Below are positions 1 through 10,829 of a DNA stretch of 64,000 bases, piece by piece. A model generated the notes under the pieces. The model ran no database searches, was not told where the DNA came from, and was given only the letters and a program-made list of their open reading frames with translations. Every line of letters begins with the position of its first letter. Position 1 is the stretch's first letter. The stretch comes from Shinisaurus crocodilurus (taxonomy: Eukaryota > Chordata > Lepidosauria > Squamata > Shinisauridae): NCBI GenBank assembly GCA_021292165.1, contig CM037883.1, positions 8,943,434 through 9,007,433 on the forward strand. Reading direction: 5' to 3'. Both the position numbers and the translations under genes were made by a program.

Positions 1-136
1 GAAAAAAAGAAAAACATCCAGTGACTTCAATTTCCAGCTCTATTTTGTGTTCAGTGTTAACATGTATTTGCAATAAAAATACATAATAATGAGGGCAGCC
101 ACGACTTTGCCCCCACCCTCAGATCACTCTGTAGAT
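1..136. other. Unassigned flank
   Basis: An A-rich start followed by mixed sequence. No feature recognised. Confidence 0.5.
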
Positions 137-480
137 CAGGGGTATTGAACACCTTTCAACCCGAGGACCAAATTCCATTTTGGAGGTGCTCTGGGACCAC
201 ATCCCAGTGGCGGGCAGGGTCAAAGGCAAAAGTGGGCAGTGCCAACATGCCCAAAATACCAGCATATATTTTTTTTTTTAGCTTCAGGCTCTTACTGCCA
301 GTAACTAAGCCTTAGGTGAGGTATATTTCAACCTTTGGGAATGGGGAAAAACCTGCATAAAATCAGGAAATGGCCAAATGAGTGGTGGTTGGGAGAAAGG
401 GGGTGGGGCCTGGGGAAGAGGGCGTGGACACCCGAGGAACCTTGGATGGACAGATTGGGACTTGGATTTCTGCACCTCTG
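137..480 (+). mobile_element. Non-autonomous hAT element, 344 bp
   Basis: The ends are imperfect inverted repeats: CAGGGGTATTGAAC on the left and, on the complement of the right, CAGAGGTGCAGAAA. The flanking 8-mers CTGTAGAT (129-136) and ATCTAGAT (481-488) match at 6 of 8 bases, the duplication length of the hAT superfamily. There is no transposase frame, so it would depend on an enzyme from elsewhere. A partial relative lies at 35841-36100. The class is inferred from ends and duplication length. Confidence 0.7.
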
Positions 481-1071
481 ATCTAGATAATATAGTGTCC
501 CCACCAGAATACAGGATCAGCCACTCTTTATTTTAGACTGTCTCATGGAAGGAAGTTAGAAATGTGCACTGTGAAGCTACTTCTCATGACTCTACCTGTC
601 ATGCCACACCCATCTCTCTCCCCCTCCCCTCCCCCTCCCCCTTCACAAGAAGACCTTGAAACACCCCACCCCCCAACCACTTAGTAACCAATACTCTCTT
701 CACTCCTACACTACCACCAACTCCCTTAGGGTAACTTATTCAATCCACTCACTTTAATTTTTAAAAATGAAACAAGTTTTATTGATTACAATTTACTAGG
801 GTAGGGAAATAGATGAGGCTACGATGAGATCCTAAATGTTGTAAACCCTCCCTCCCTCTCTCTCTCTCTCTCTCCTCTCGCCCCCTCCCTCTTCAGACTC
901 CCCCCCTCCCCCCTCAAACCCAAAAGCACTCCCCTTATATACACCCCCGTCTCCCCATTCCACTCCCTCATCCAATCAGCAGACATCTCAACATTCCACA
1001 CTCCTCTCAAACTCCCTCCTCCCCTCTCATATTTAATGCTACTCCTTAGCCAACCCAACAATCAATGTCCA
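481..1071. other. Unassigned, pyrimidine-rich
   Basis: No gene seen. It holds C/T-rich tracts near 610-655 and a CT-repeat-dominated stretch near 845-925. Frames here are low-complexity products of these tracts. Confidence 0.5.
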
Positions 1072-1079
1072 CATTCCAT

Positions 1080-1289
1080 CAGTGGAGGCTGGTGACTCCT
1101 ATGTCAGTGGGACTCCTTGACCATTGCATCTCTTATTTTGAGCTTTATAGGAGCTATCCATGCTGATCCATGGTGATGAACCTATTTTGAAAATGGAGTA
1201 CAGCACCGTGGATAGCTCCTATAAAGCTCAGAATAAAAGTTGAAATGGATAAGGAGCCCCACAGACACAGAAATCGCCAGCTTCCCCTG
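1080..1289 (+). mobile_element. Non-autonomous hAT element, 210 bp, perfect duplication
   Basis: The termini are CAGTGGAGGCTGGTG and, on the complement, CAGGGGAAGCTGGCG. The 8-bp sequence CATTCCAT occurs exactly on both sides (1072-1079 and 1290-1297). The centre is itself a palindrome: TTTATAGGAGCTATCCA near 1143 recurs inverted near 1210. No coding capacity. Confidence 0.85.
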
Positions 1290-1495
1290 CATTCCATCTA
1301 TCATGCTCAAAATGGAGAGGGGGGGTTAGCTCAGTGGTAGAGTACATGCATTGCCTCCAGAAGATCCCAGGCTCAGTCCCCAGCATCTCCAGGTAGAGCT
1401 GGACAAGATTCCCAACTACAGTCCTGGAGATCCACGGCCAGCCAGTCAGTCAGTGTAGACAATACTGAACTAGGTGGACCAAGGGTTTGACTTGT

Positions 1496-1907
1496 TAGGA
1501 ATGTACAGGAATTTTGTTCATGTTGCAAACCATGCAAACATGTTCCGTTCACAATTTCAAACATGAACACGAGCAGCAGAACATATTCTACAGAAATGTT
1601 TGCAAATTCATAAACTTGCAACTGTGCTTTAAAAAGAAAGAAAGAAAGAAAGAAAGAAAAGAAATAAATTAAAATGCATTTTTAAAAAGTGCACATTTCC
1701 ATGCTTTATTATATGGGGGAAAGTGGACATTTTTGTGCACTTTTTTTTTTAAGTGCACTTCTCCCATTTGAAATGTGCTTTTTCCCCTTTCAAATGAAAT
1801 GAAGGAAGAGTGCAAACAAACATAAGAAATGAGAACAGACTAGTTTCAATTTGGTATTTGAAAAATCCGAGAGATTGTGAATATTGCTGCTCGTTCGCCC
1901 ACCTATA
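1496..1907 (+). mobile_element. hAT-like element inserted in the SINE
   Basis: It starts TAGGAATG and ends CACCTATA, decayed forms of the TAGGGATG / CATCCCTA ends seen intact at 43466-43818. The interior has the family's recurring GTGCACTTTT and TGCATTTT phrases. The SINE sequence is continuous across the gap, which fixes both boundaries. No coding capacity. Confidence 0.65.
1631..1663 (+). repeat. (AAAG)n microsatellite
   Basis: About eight AAAG units inside the hAT-like insertion. Confidence 0.9.
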
Positions 1908-1928
1908 GCCAGCTTCCTATGTTCCTAG

Positions 1929-2425
1929 ATGTTTGGTTCTGATCTGTTGGTTCTCTTAGTACATTTTGGAGATATTGGAGTAGGGGTATATGAGAATTTC
2001 ATTTTGATATTTGACCAGAACTTGCCCCACTCACACCTCCGATTGCAAACATCAACATACTTTTGTGGGCAAAACTGACATATTGCTGAGCTTACAATTG
2101 TGTTTGCAAAATATGTTGATTAGAAAATTGTGCACTTAAAAATGCACATTTGAGTGGGGGGAAGCATTTCCATGCTTTATTCAATGGGGGAAAGTGCAAA
2201 TTTTGGTGCACAGTTTTTGTTTTAAAAAATGTGCACTTCGCTTTGAACAAACAAACAAAAGCTTGCATTCAGGAATGAGGTGGACCCAACTTCAAGGTAG
2301 AACTCTGAGAACTTTGACACGCTCAAGCCTTGCGGAGTTCCCCTACATTGGAAAAGGTTCATTTCAGATGACTGGGAAAACTTGTACTCATCCTTATCTT
2401 TCTGATCGGCTACAGAAATAGTGAG
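1929..2425. other. Probable hAT-like relic
   Basis: The phrases GTGCACTTAAAAATGCAC and CATTTCCATGCTTTATT (about 2130-2180) match the interior of the preceding element, so this is probably a second, more decayed copy. No ends or duplication identified. Confidence 0.4.

Positions 2426-2428
<3 letters not shown>

Positions 2429-2469
<41 letters not shown>
2429..2469. repeat. (TA)n microsatellite
   Basis: About 20 uninterrupted TA units. Tyr-Ile frames across it are artefacts. Confidence 0.95.
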
Positions 2470-2472
<3 letters not shown>

Positions 2473-3954
2473 GATGAACTCCATTCCCCCAAGACATCAT
2501 ATATGCTACTTCAGAATATCTTAGGGCTTTTCACCCTGCCAACTTCTTCAGAAGCTCTGTGAATTTAAATCAGATCAGCACTTCAGTAATCGCTAGGAAC
2601 TTTCAAACAGAGCACAAAAGTGTTTATTTTAACAGGGAAATGTACATCTGTGGTGGCTTATACTAAAAGCGTATGACATCAGGGCTCCCTTTATAGATTT
2701 ACTAACCCAGAGGTCTTGAGCACAGAGTCCTCAAGTGAATTCGAATGTCTACTAGAATAATCTTTATCTCCTCGGCTGCATAAATGTTCTGTACATAGAA
2801 TAGGAGGTGATTTTTCACAAGGCAATGCCATAAGAAGGTGGATAGCACAGTTACCATTCCTGGTATAAAGTATGGGAGATAGTAATCTGTTGTTGTTTTT
2901 CTTTGGAATGAGACAAGTTTCATTTATTTATCAGGTAATAATAATGATGACATCTACTAAGAATAATTTTAAAGGTCAGTGAACGATTCCCTGTGCACCT
3001 TAGATCAATTCAGAAATAACCAATGCTATTTTCTGCCAAACTGGAAAGAACTGAGATAATTTTCTAAGCCAATCCAAGTTTTCCTGGATGCAGCCTGAGT
3101 TGGAAACAGTCAGTGTGTGTGTGTGTGTGTGTATGAGAGAGAATGTATTCACCTCCACTAGAGCCAGGACAAGAATGTCTGCCCTGGGGGTGTTTGCCCT
3201 GCAGCAGGAGTTTTTCCTGGGGAAGCCCTCCATAGCAGGGAAAACCTGGGCAGTCTTTTCTGGCTCAGGTTTCAGTCAGAGCTAGATAATAATTTGGGGG
3301 CCTCTAATGCCCATATTCCCTTTGAAGCAAACATTATTTGAGCTCATAAAGTGTTGGAATATGTGACAAGAAGATGTCAACTCTGTAGCGAGAGGTTTTT
3401 TTTTAAAGTTGACTGCCCATTAAAACTTAAGATAGACTGTTATAGTCTAATTGAAGGGCAAAGGCAGAAACCAAGCTTCTCTGAGAAGTCAGGGGGCAGG
3501 ATTCAGTGGAGCAAACCATTAGTGGTTTCAGGGGAGGGAATGCTGGATGTTGCATAGCAACAAGTTAGAAATTTATTCTCCCTCTCTCTGATGTTTAGAC
3601 TAGTAGTTCTGCAGTTAACTGACTCAACTGATGCTTGCTAGTTTTAGCAAGGGATTGTGAGTAACATTGAAGAAACTGCACTTACAAAGTCTGTAACCAT
3701 CAAGCTTATAGTACCTGAGAAATCATATGTTACTTCTGTGATTTACTTTAAAAGCACCTACTTTAGAAACAAGGCTGTGTGTGTGTGCGGCATGTGTTTA
3801 CTGGGTGAAGTCTGCTGCTGCTATTGTGCTCTGCCATCATAAAGTTCATTTCCCTGCCCAAGTCTGATCCATGTTGCCAGCATCTCCAATTATTTTGTAC
3901 AGCGGTCTCAAGGACCCAGAGCACTTCAGATACATCAAGTTAGCCTCTTCCAAT
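2470..3954. other. Unassigned, apparently single copy
   Basis: No repeat family or coding region recognised, apart from a (TG)n tract at 3113-3132. Candidate ancestral non-repetitive sequence. Confidence 0.4.
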
Positions 3955-4035
3955 CTGGCACCTTCCAAAATGTTTTGGACTACAATTCCCATCAAAGTTG
4001 TAGTCTGACACATATGGAGGGTGTCAGGTGGGGGG
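3955..4035. mobile_element. hAT-like fragment
   Basis: It contains TTTTGGACTACAATTCCCAT followed by its partial inverse TTGTAGTCTGAC, the pattern of the palindromic repeats at 9206-9341 and 28243-28345. Ends are not resolved. Confidence 0.45.
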
Positions 4036-4228
4036 GCTGCTTTGACTTGTTATAATCTTTAAAACAAGGTCATAAAGTGAATCCATGTAACTATCCTCAT
4101 GTTGTAGATACTGCATGTGTGTGTGAGGGGGGATGTAAACTGACATTGAGAATGGCTTGCTTAAGCGAGTGAGTTCAAAGGAGAGGCAGCATTTGAACTA
4201 GGGACAGTGCTTTACAGCTCAGTCCTTG

Positions 4229-5100
4229 TCACTGCACTGCAACAACTCTATGTAGACTGGCTGCCAGTGAGATACCAGGCCCAATTCAAGGTGTTAGTAC
4301 CAGGGTACAAAGCCCCAACTGGCTCTGGACTCAGGTTCCTGAAATACCAACTTCCACAGTACAGACTAACTCAGGGTTTGCTCTGCTCGTGGTGCCCCTG
4401 AGGAATGTGGCCTATCTAGGGATGTATGAGGATTTTGTTTTTGCTCACAGAACACGGGAGCATGCCCCATTTGAAGCCCCGAATGTGAGCACAAGCACAG
4501 GTCCTCCAAAAATGTCCACAAATGGTCAAATACGTGCCCACATTCATCACACTCATCTCATTGCTGACTCCCAGTTCGACTTGCACAAATCTAATCTGGA
4601 CAAATGGCCTCAGAAGACTGAGTCAGCTCTGCTTTAGTCTGTGGAGGAAATGTGCATAAATTCTCAGCAATTTGTGCAAGTCTCCCATTTGGATTGCTGC
4701 TCAATTTGTGCAAGCTTCTCATTTGTGCAAGTTAAGTTTCCCATTGCAAACCTGAATAGGAATCGGACACGAAACAAGCGACGAGATGATGATCGGATAA
4801 TCCTAGCGATTTCAAGCATCTCTCATTCGCCCATCCCTAGGGGCTACCACAGATGGCAGAGCCTTCTCAGCACTGGCACCCTGGCTATGGAACTCCATTC
4901 CAGCGGAGATTTGGATGTCCCCAACACTGGTGTTTTTTAGGTTTCAGCTAAAGATGTAGTTCTTTGTACAGGCTTTCGGGGCAGTAGAGGCAAATGTTTT
5001 ATTGCTTTTATTGATGGTTTTTATTTTATGATATATTTGTAGTTATAGAGTCATGATTTTAATGGTGTTTATGTCATAAAATAATCATAATCATAATTCA
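4229..5100 (+). mobile_element. L2 LINE 3' fragment, split by a hAT
   Basis: The left part matches the L2 region downstream of the RT domain seen in the longer copy at 56825-57816 (TGGCTGCCAGTGAGATACC, then AGGCCCAATTCAAGGTG). The right part from 4840 continues with the L2 C-terminal and 3' UTR pattern (AGAGCCTTCTCAG, ATGGAACTCC). The interruption at 4417-4839 is a hAT-like element. Coding potential is lost. Confidence 0.7.
4417..4839 (+). mobile_element. hAT-like element inserted in L2
   Basis: Starts TAGGGATG and ends CATCCCTA, the same ends as 43466-43818. Flanking L2 sequence resumes directly after it. The flanking octamers GGCCTATC and GGGCTACC are only about 6/8 alike, so the duplication has decayed. 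Confidence 0.7.
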
Positions 5101-6640
5101 ATCACAGGAATGACATGATGTGTGAAACTGCCCCCCCCCATCCTTCTTCCGACTCTTTGTTAGCTTTCCTCAAACTCATTCAGAATGTGGGTTTCCTCCC
5201 CCACCCCAAAAGTTAGAATAACCAAACTTGCTTAAAAAAAAATCTGTGAATAGAATTCCATGATTACATATGGATATGTGGAGCTTGCTTCTTGAGTAAT
5301 TTTAACATCCTTTTTACTGGCTTCAAAATTCCTCAGGAATTTTTGTCTGAGCCAAAAGCAACTTTTTTTGCAAAGGGTGGGTGGAGAGTAGATAGCCCAA
5401 CTTGCCCTGTTGCTCCCTTCCTCTTCAAACCTCAAAGTTAAATTACAGAGTCTTCCTCCTCTCTCCCATGCATCACTTTACACTTGCTTCCCATCTTCCT
5501 ATTGCTACTAAACATGGACATTCCATTTAGGTAACATGGCTATCCTCCATGAAAGGATTTTTGATGGAGACTTCATTTACAATGTTTTTCTTTCTCCAGC
5601 AATACATCCTGTCTGTGTGGCTCCATTCTACATGGCCCTTTATGCAAATTTCCCAAGCTCAAATATTACTTGCATGCAGGTGGTGGCATTTGCGTAATTG
5701 CTCTGAAATACATCTTATCCCAGGACCTATTTTCTGTGTACCAGTTTTCCTCCAGATGCATATCCAGAATCCTAATGATAAGCTCAGTGTGTGCAAAGTT
5801 CTAAAACCTATACCCACCTACTGCCTCAATCAGATTCCTCAAGTGAGATGAAAGAAGGATCTACATTATTCAAGACCATAATCAACACAAAAACACCCAA
5901 ACTGCTCCTTCTATCTCCATCTTCTTAAACTGCTGAGCTGAGAAAGATAAATATTCCTTCGGCTTTCGATAGAAGATCACTAATCCCAAAGAGATAAGAG
6001 TGTCGGAGCATTTCAGACATAAAATAAACCAGCCTGAAATGTAAAGAGAACTTTATTCATCACTTTACATTTATCCTTTATTCTCTTTTATAACTAGAAA
6101 TTGGTGCTCACTTTTTTTTCAAATATAAAATGGAAAATATCAGGTGTTTGTGTATTGGGGAGGGGATATAGACCAATAGTGATGGTTATTATGTAAAACC
6201 TAGCAGCATGCCAAATTATCTGAGATATTTTTTGACTTGAATTTGGGGAAGAAGAGATAAATCCCCCCCCTTAAAATTAGAGGCAACTATGTGGAGGATA
6301 TTTTAAGGGGTTCATGGGTGGCAAATCTGTGGGTGACTTGCAGTTGATTGGCAAGGATTCCTGACTCCCAATTGTTTTGCAATAGCAACAATAATGTGAC
6401 TCCTGTCCCACAAATTATGCTGCTGAAAACAAGAAAGCTTTGCATGGAGTGGAGGAATCAGAAGTAGGTTTTACTGTCATGTTGAAGGACTAACTCATGT
6501 CAGTTCTGGCCCTCAGAACAAATTCCAGAGGTCATAATTCTTCAATTCTTAGAGCATGCCGTTTTGCACCAGATTCTGGTTGATGGAATTTAGGGTTCTA
6601 GTAATACCCACTAACCTGAAGTCTGCCTTCCCCTATGTCA
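5101..6640. other. Unassigned, apparently single copy
   Basis: No repeat family or gene recognised. A stretch at about 5600-5790 includes the octamer ATGCAAAT and a GCATGCAGG phrase. It could be a conserved non-coding segment, but nothing proves it. Confidence 0.35.
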
Positions 6641-7299
6641 AGTAATAATAGTGGGTTCAGATAGATCCCCTTGCACATTGAAATAACATGCGACAGGACA
6701 GTGTGGGCTCCAGGATGTTCAGGGCCCTTGGGTAAGATGCTGTCGGGGCTAGCTCTCCTAGCCCCTCCAGTTCTGATTCCCTAACTCCAAAACAGCACTG
6801 GTCAGATTCCGTGGGAATGGACTCTGGAACAGATGGGGAGGGGGAAGAGGAGGCCACAGAGATGTCTCTCTGTGAAGATAACCAGGACCCAGCTGCGTTG
6901 TCAAGGTTAGAGCTAGAGGCCGTGGAAGGGGGGAGAGAAGAAGAATCTCTGGGAACAGGGAAGGCAGAGGCAGGGGAAGGGGGGTGGGGTGAAACTAGCC
7001 TCGGTAACTGATGCCTGAGAATGGCATAAATTACATAGGCAAGAACAGTTGACGTCTCTTCATCGATCAGCTCAGTTGGCTAACAAGACTTTTGACCCAC
7101 CTTAGGGGCAGAGTTGGTTCTCTAGTCTGAGGGTGAGGAAGCGCGAAACACTTCAGTGCAGAATCAACTGTTTAACCTTCCTAACCTCCCACTGAGGGGA
7201 TAAAGGGGTCTTCTTGAATCACTTTCTTTACCTTTGTGTAACACTTTTCTGCAACCACCTGAGTTGCCCTGCTTTTGCTTAATAAAACTCTACAGAGAA
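6641..7299. other. Unclassified moderately GC-rich segment ending in AATAAA
   Basis: It contains a short acidic frame (6811-7011, 66 codons, Glu/Gly-rich) and, near 7280, an AATAAA signal directly before the CR1 copy. This may be an old LTR or other retroelement tail, or sequence carried with the CR1. I recognise no domain and assign no function. Confidence 0.3.
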
Positions 7300-8485
7300 A
7301 CCTGTGAGCTAATGCTGTGGACATAATATATCTGGACTTCAGCAAAGCTTTCGACAAAGTGCCTCATTATATCCTGATTAGCAAACTAGCTAAAAGTGGG
7401 CTAGATGGAACAACTATCAGGTGGATCCACAATTGGCTACAGAATCGGACTCAAAGAGTGCTTATCAATGGCACTTTCTCAAACTGGGGAGAGGTAATGA
7501 GTGGGGTACCACAGGGCTCTGTCCTGGGCCCAGTGCTATTCAACATTTTTATTAATGACTTGGATGAAGAGGTGCAGGGAATGCTTATCAAGTTTGCAGA
7601 TGACACAAAGTTGGGTGGAATAGCTAATACTCTGGAAGACAGAAACAAAATTCAAAGCAATCTCGATAGGCTGGAGTGCTGGGCCGAAAACAACAGAATA
7701 AAATTTAATAGGGATAAATGCCAAGTGTTGCACCTAGGGAGAGGAAACCAAATGCAGAGTTACAGAATGGGGGACACTTGGCTCAGCAATACTACAAGTG
7801 AGAAGTATCTTGGAATTGTGGTAGATCACAAACTGAATATGAGCCAACAATGTGATGTGGCTGCAAAGAAGGCAAATGCTATTTTGGGCTGCATTAATAG
7901 AAGTATAGCTTCCAAATCGCGTTAGGTGATAATTCCCCTTTACTCAGCACTGGTTAGGCCTCATCTTGAGTACTGCTTCCAGTTCTGGGCACCACACTTT
8001 AAGAAGGACGTAGACAAACTGGAGAGGATTCAGAGAGGAGGGCAACAAGGATGATAAAGGGACTGGAAACAAGGCCCTATGAGGAGAGACTGAAAGAACT
8101 AGGCATGTTTAGCCTTCAGAAGAGGAGACTGAGGGGAGATATGATCGCACTCTTCCAGTACTTGAAGGGATGTCACACAGAGGAGAGCCAGGATCTCTTC
8201 TCAATCATCCCAGTTTGCAGGACACAGAATAATGGGTTCAAGTTACAGGAACCCAGATTCCACCTGAACATCAGGAAAAATTTCCTGACTGTCAGAGCAA
8301 TAAGACAATGGAACCAACTACCTAGGGAGCTGGTGGGCTCTCTCCCACTCTGGAAGCATTCAAGCTGAAGCTGGACGGACATCTGTCAGGGATGCTTTGA
8401 GCTGGATTCCTGCACTGAGCAGTGGGTTGGACCCGATGACCTTGTAGGCCCCTTCCAACTCTACTTTTCTATGATTCTATGATTT
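7300..8485 (+). mobile_element. CR1 LINE, 5'-truncated
   Basis: CR1 (chicken repeat 1) is a LINE that moves by target-primed reverse transcription. This copy begins inside the RT domain and runs to the 3' end. The end shows the CR1 hallmark: a conserved segment with TTGGACCCGATGACCTTG and GCCCCTTCCAACTCTA, then a short tandem tail built on ATTCTATG (about 8470-8485). The coding part is described separately. CR1 tails on the opposite strand or from other subfamilies occur at 28614, 36420, 37506 and 47741. Confidence 0.9.
7317..8368 (+). pseudogene. CR1 reverse transcriptase, partial and broken
   Basis: The first open segment (7317-7925, 202 codons) shows RT motif A (YLDFSKAFDKV, residues 5-15), motif B (SGVPQGSVLGPVLFNIFIND), the catalytic FADDTKLGG (motif C) and a thumb motif YLGIVVDHKL. 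A stop at 7923-7925 and a frame change separate it from a second segment (8051-8368), which carries the CR1 C-terminal portion with QWNQLPRELV. The endonuclease domain and N-terminal RT are missing, so the copy cannot move itself. It has no host role that I can see. Confidence 0.85.
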
Positions 8486-8499
8486 TATGAGCTGCATTA

Positions 8500-8853
8500 G
8501 ACGTTCTGGCTGGAGATGGGGAGAGTAGGAGAGAGAGAGACACACACAAAAGACACCCTCCATGGGCCACCTCCCTCACTGAGTCTACCTTATCATTGTC
8601 ACTGTCACCAGCTGCTCTTGCTCATCATTGCTTCCCTTTGCTGGCTTGGCAGGCAGAGAGCCAGTGAGCAAGTAGACAGCGGCATCTCCTGCTCCTCCTT
8701 CCTTCTCACCACCACCATTGTCTGGGCCAGAGCAAGAGGCAGGTGAACGAGCAGGTTGCCATGGTGAAGAGGAGGAGCCACTCCAGGAGGCTCGTATCAG
8801 TGGGCCCCTGCTGGGGTGCAGGTCCTCAGTAGGTGCCCAACTATGCCTCCCTG
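8500..8853 (-). repeat. Unclassified interspersed repeat, copy 1 of 2
   Basis: On the complement this matches 23730-24070: shared blocks include AGAGCCAGTGAGCAA, CTCACC..CCATTGTCTGGG, and TTGGGCACCT near one end. The ends resemble CAGGG-type hAT ends, but no duplication was found. Family unknown; possibly a non-autonomous DNA transposon. Confidence 0.55.
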
Positions 8854-9205
8854 AGATGGTGGCCATGTGAGGGGGACTGTGGGGCTGTGTGGGCTAGCCC
8901 CATCCACACTGCTTATGCTCACAGAGGTCACGCCCACACTGTTGATCCATTCATCCTGAATGTGAAGGACGTGTGGACCAATCAAGGTGTCCCCTCGTGA
9001 AATAGCTCTATGTATGTATATTGGTATACATGCACAGCCCCTTCACATGTTAGCTAAATGCATGGACAGGAGGGGGCACGGCCACCTTGTGTGTCAGGGA
9101 TAGGGGTGGAGCTAAACCATCTGACCCCACAGAGCCCTCATGCATTATTATTTGAACACATGGGGTGTCTGAACCCCCCAATAAGAAGGAGATAGTTTCT
9201 ATAGC
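8854..9205. other. Unassigned
   Basis: No recognised feature. Confidence 0.4.
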
Positions 9206-9341
9206 CAGGGTGGGCAGCTTGTTCCCCTCCAGATGTTTTGGCCTACAACTCTCATTGGTCCTAGCCAGCAAAGCCAATGGCAAGGGATCATGTGAGCTGT
9301 AGGACAAAGCAGCTGGAGGGCCACAGGTTGCCCATCCATGC
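9206..9341. mobile_element. hAT MITE, palindromic, 136 bp
   Basis: Ends CAGGGTGGGCAGC and, on the complement, GCATGGATGGGCAAC. The flanking octamers TCTATAGC and TCTACAGC match at 7 of 8. The interior is an imperfect palindrome around TGGCCTACAACTCTCAT. Confidence 0.65.
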
Positions 9342-9475
9342 TCTACAGCTAGTCCACCAGAAGCAGTGGGCCCACCTGACCCACAGACCCTTTCAAAATC
9401 AATCCCACCAAATCAATCCCACCAAAATGCCATCCCATATTTGCTGCCTGCAATTGGGGTGACAATGTGTATATG

Positions 9476-9499
9476 TGGGTGGGTGGGTGGGTGGGTGGG
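9476..9499 (+). repeat. (GGGT)n microsatellite
   Basis: Six GGGT units followed by a G-rich run. The G-strand could form a quadruplex (inference). Confidence 0.9.
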
Positions 9500-9529
9500 G
9501 GAGGGGGAGGGGATTCTAGTGTGTTGGTA

Positions 9530-9725
9530 GTGATTTGTGTGCCAGACTAGGGCTGGGGAAACCACTTCAAATCACCACACAAGAAGCGTGAACCACACCG
9601 GGTGGCCTTGGGGCCAGTCCCTCGCTCTCAGCCTACCTTACCTCACAGGATTACTGGAAGGATAAAAGGGGAGAACTGTACACACTATCCAAAGCTAATC
9701 GGAGGAAAGGTGGGATTAGGGGCAA
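9530..9725 (+). mobile_element. MIR-like SINE, degraded
   Basis: The core GGCCTTGGGGCCAGTCCCTC followed by CTCAGCCTACCTTACCTCAC matches the same region of the clearer copy at 24121-24372. The tRNA head is poorly preserved. Confidence 0.65.
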
Positions 9726-9895
9726 GGGCTAAAGCATGCAGAATCCCTGACATTTCCAGGTAGAACTGGGAAAGATTCCTGTCTGAAACAATCGAGAGTT
9801 GCTACCAGTCAGTGCCTATACTGAGCTAGTGGGAACTGGGTGGATACAGTTGATCTGTCTTGGTATCAGTCAGCTTCTTATGTTCCTTCCTATGA
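9726..9895 (+). mobile_element. tRNA-derived SINE, 3' part
   Basis: Same family as 1321-1928: it holds the phrases TTTCCAGGTAGAACTGGGAA, CCAGTCAGTG and, at the end, AGCTTCTTATGTTCC. The head with the A box is missing. Confidence 0.65.
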
Positions 9896-10017
9896 TATAA
9901 ATGCAATAAGTACAATAAATAAGTGTGCCATAGACATATACATTATCATTTCCATCCTCATGGAATGGAGAATGAGATGACATACGCTGAAGGTATCCAG
10001 TCTTTTGTAGGGTTTTG

Positions 10018-10110
10018 GGCTGCAGCCCTATGCACAACTACCTGGGAGTAAATCCCATTGAACTCAGTGAGATTTACTTCCAAGCAAATACGCAAATGAG
10101 TTCAAAACTT
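10018..10110 (+). repeat. Squamate interspersed repeat (CTGGGAGTAA type)
   Basis: It has CTATGCACAACTACCTGGG then AGTAAATCCCATTGAACTCA followed by its partial inverse. I know this sequence as abundant in squamate genomes. The palindromic build suggests a MITE. Confidence 0.6.
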
Positions 10111-10718
10111 AGCTGCCCTATGAGTTTGACAGAGCATTCTTACAGGGTCATTTTATAACTATTGAGTTGTGCATGTGTGTATGTGTGAATATATACTGGA
10201 TGTAAGATATAATTGAAGTTTTTAAAAAATGAAGAAGGACTAGATGTGATAATGTGTGTAATTGCTTAGCCATAACCTCCTTTAAAGGGTTTTTGTTTGT
10301 ATCTTGGAGCCTTTGAAGTTAGTAGAGACCACATAGCTTGGTACATAAAGATACATTAATTAGCTAGGAGCTTACGGGGTGAAAATTTGAAAAGATTAAT
10401 GAAGGTTCTAATTTGGAACTAGGTCAAGCACACATGTGGGGCCTTTAAAGTTTAAACCATGGTCCGGTTAGGAGTTGTTGGGAAGATAGAAGAGATTTGA
10501 CAAAGTGAAAGTGAGACTTTCACAATGGAACCCTTAGGTTTCCAATCTGGATTGACTGACTATTTAAGAATGATAGAGAACCCACCAGAGAATATTGAGC
10601 ATCAACTCTGCATACTTGGGAGAGGGGGTACAACAGCACTTAATTATCCTAGGAAGAGAAGTATTAGATTATTTATTTACGGTCATAGACCAAAACCAGG
10701 AAGAAGTATAAAAGGCCA
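10111..10718. other. Unassigned
   Basis: AT-rich sequence without a recognised repeat or gene. Confidence 0.4.
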
Positions 10719-10749
10719 GAGGAGGAGGAGGAGGAGGAGGAGGAGGAGG
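10719..10749 (+). repeat. (GGA)n microsatellite
   Basis: About ten GGA units. A run of Arg codons in one frame is an artefact of this tract. Confidence 0.9.
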
Positions 10750-10829
10750 CGTGGTGGCAGTTGGACAATGGAGCAGTCTGCCCTGCCTACGTATATATGG
10801 GGGGGGGGATTAGTTTGTTTTTGATCCGG

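Larger units (their letters stand above)
1321..1928 (+). mobile_element. tRNA-derived SINE, split by a hAT
   Basis: The head resembles a tRNA with pol III promoter boxes: an A-box-like TAGCTCAGTGGTAGAG at 1327-1342 and a B-box-like segment around 1367-1380. The body continues to about 1495 and the last 20 bases resume at 1908 with the tail AGCTTCCTATGTTCCTAG. The gap is filled by a hAT-like insertion. The family name is not assigned. It is not a functional tRNA gene because the sequence after the B box does not fold back to the start. Confidence 0.75.

Noticed and set aside
1321..1395. A functional tRNA gene
   Set aside because: Promoter boxes are present, but there is no complete cloverleaf, and the sequence continues as a SINE body with a known-type tail.
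2429..2469. TA-rich tract as a promoter or origin
   Set aside because: A pure dinucleotide microsatellite, one of several in the window.
10719..10749. Arg-rich coding stretch
   Set aside because: It is the (GGA)n microsatellite read in one frame.
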